NCBI RefSeq assembly: GCF_000374085.1 | Contig: NZ_KB893558.1 | Span: 1 to 62,462, forward strand | DNA from: Spirosoma spitsbergense DSM 19989 | Lineage (GTDB): Bacteria; Bacteroidota; Bacteroidia; Cytophagales; Spirosomataceae | DNA length: 62,462 bases | Direction of reading: 5' to 3' | Shown: positions 62,189 through 62,462 of the stretch, piece after piece | How the letters are laid out: each line of letters opens with the position of its first letter | Numbering within the stretch: position 1 is the stretch's first letter | Program-made: the position numbers and the translations under genes | Notes under the pieces: generated by a model | The model's database searches: none | What the model saw: only the letters and a program-made list of their open reading frames with translations | What the model was told of the DNA's origin: nothing

Positions 62189-62462
62189 GCCCGTGCGGTC
62201 TTGACGGGTAGTCCACTTCTGCGCAGGGCTTTGATAGCAGCCTTCGCTAAAGCACGGGCGTTTTTAGAAGCCAATTTAACAATCAGCACGTACTTGGTAA
62301 ACCGCTCGACCAGGGTTAGCAGTACACCATCGTGACCTTTCCCGATAACCGTGTCCGCTTCCCAATGGCCCAGCTCGGTATTCGTCTCCACGATGGCTGG
62401 CCGCTGCTCGATGCTGACCCGGTTGGGGATCAATTCTCGTCGGATAGGCTGACCCCGTTTCT
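62189..62462 (-). pseudogene. IS30-family transposase fragment
   Basis: From the window edge the minus strand reads through KRGQPIRRELIPNRVSIEQR and LGHWEADTVIGKGHDGVLLT to LVERFTKYVLIVKL and SGLPVKT, the middle of an IS30 transposase with the first catalytic aspartate (WEADT). It then stops resembling the family, before the expected DNG.EF motif, at about 62197. The 3' part of the gene has been replaced by the IS110 element; the 5' part lies outside the window. Confidence 0.85.

Noticed and set aside
62030..62335. 101-residue frame across the IS110 end and IS30 fragment
   Set aside because: It crosses the junction of two elements antisense to real transposase sequence.
1..62462. CRISPR arrays, rRNA and tRNA genes
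   Set aside because: No regularly spaced direct repeats and no tRNA-like cloverleaf were seen by eye in the intergenic regions; a dedicated search could still find a tRNA I missed.

Overview
The window looks like chromosomal DNA of a Cytophagales bacterium (phylum Bacteroidota), most like Spirosoma or a close relative. The evidence is the gene content (TonB-dependent receptors with carboxypeptidase-like N-termini, ThuA proteins, secreted Gfo/Idh/MocA oxidoreductases, imelysin, FAS1 and FKBP lipoproteins), promoters of the TTTG / TAnnTTTG type, and few Shine-Dalgarno sites. The genus is inferred from family resemblance; no database was searched.

Both ends are insertion sequences. An IS701/IS4-like element starts at base 1 and ends at 1036 with matching terminal repeats. 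The right end (60771-62462) is a patchwork: an ISL3 transposase tail, an intact IS110-family element, and an IS30 transposase fragment running off the edge. The window is therefore probably one IS-bounded contig or island. The non-coding end of the IS110 element can fold into a bridge-RNA-like structure, and three of its loop segments match the element's own two junctions. This is the most striking signal in the window.

Left to right: an orphan small gene and a secreted M28 peptidase; a GNAT acetyltransferase, quinone reductase, beta-hydroxyacid dehydrogenase and monooxygenase; a 22-codon relic of a cation-efflux gene; a soluble REC-kinase-REC-AraC hybrid regulator followed by a TPR histidine kinase; a DUF433/DUF5615 toxin-antitoxin pair whose toxin is frameshifted; a CDF metal exporter; and a four-gene operon (DUF4856, imelysin, HTTM, FecA-like receptor) that looks like an iron or metal uptake system. 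Next come a response regulator, an esterase, an M17 aminopeptidase, an ATP-grasp enzyme and a NYN/OST-HTH protein.

From 27065 to 38915 the genes suggest exported sugar oxidation: a 1178-residue ThuA / sorbosone-dehydrogenase-like / PKD / cytochrome c lipoprotein, a second ThuA protein, a Tat-exported Gfo/Idh/MocA oxidoreductase, an FAD oxidoreductase and an SDR, with a sigma factor, a thioredoxin-like ferredoxin and a YjjG-type phosphatase between them. A large TonB receptor, two tandem FKBP lipoproteins and a double-FAS1 lipoprotein follow. The envelope biogenesis block is uppS-bamA-ompH-ompH. The right part holds aldose 1-epimerase, a short rpsL-rpsG operon closed by a terminator, a DUF3467 protein, pyruvate carboxylase, a J-domain-like protein and a DUF1345 membrane protein. 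No rRNA, tRNA or CRISPR array was seen.
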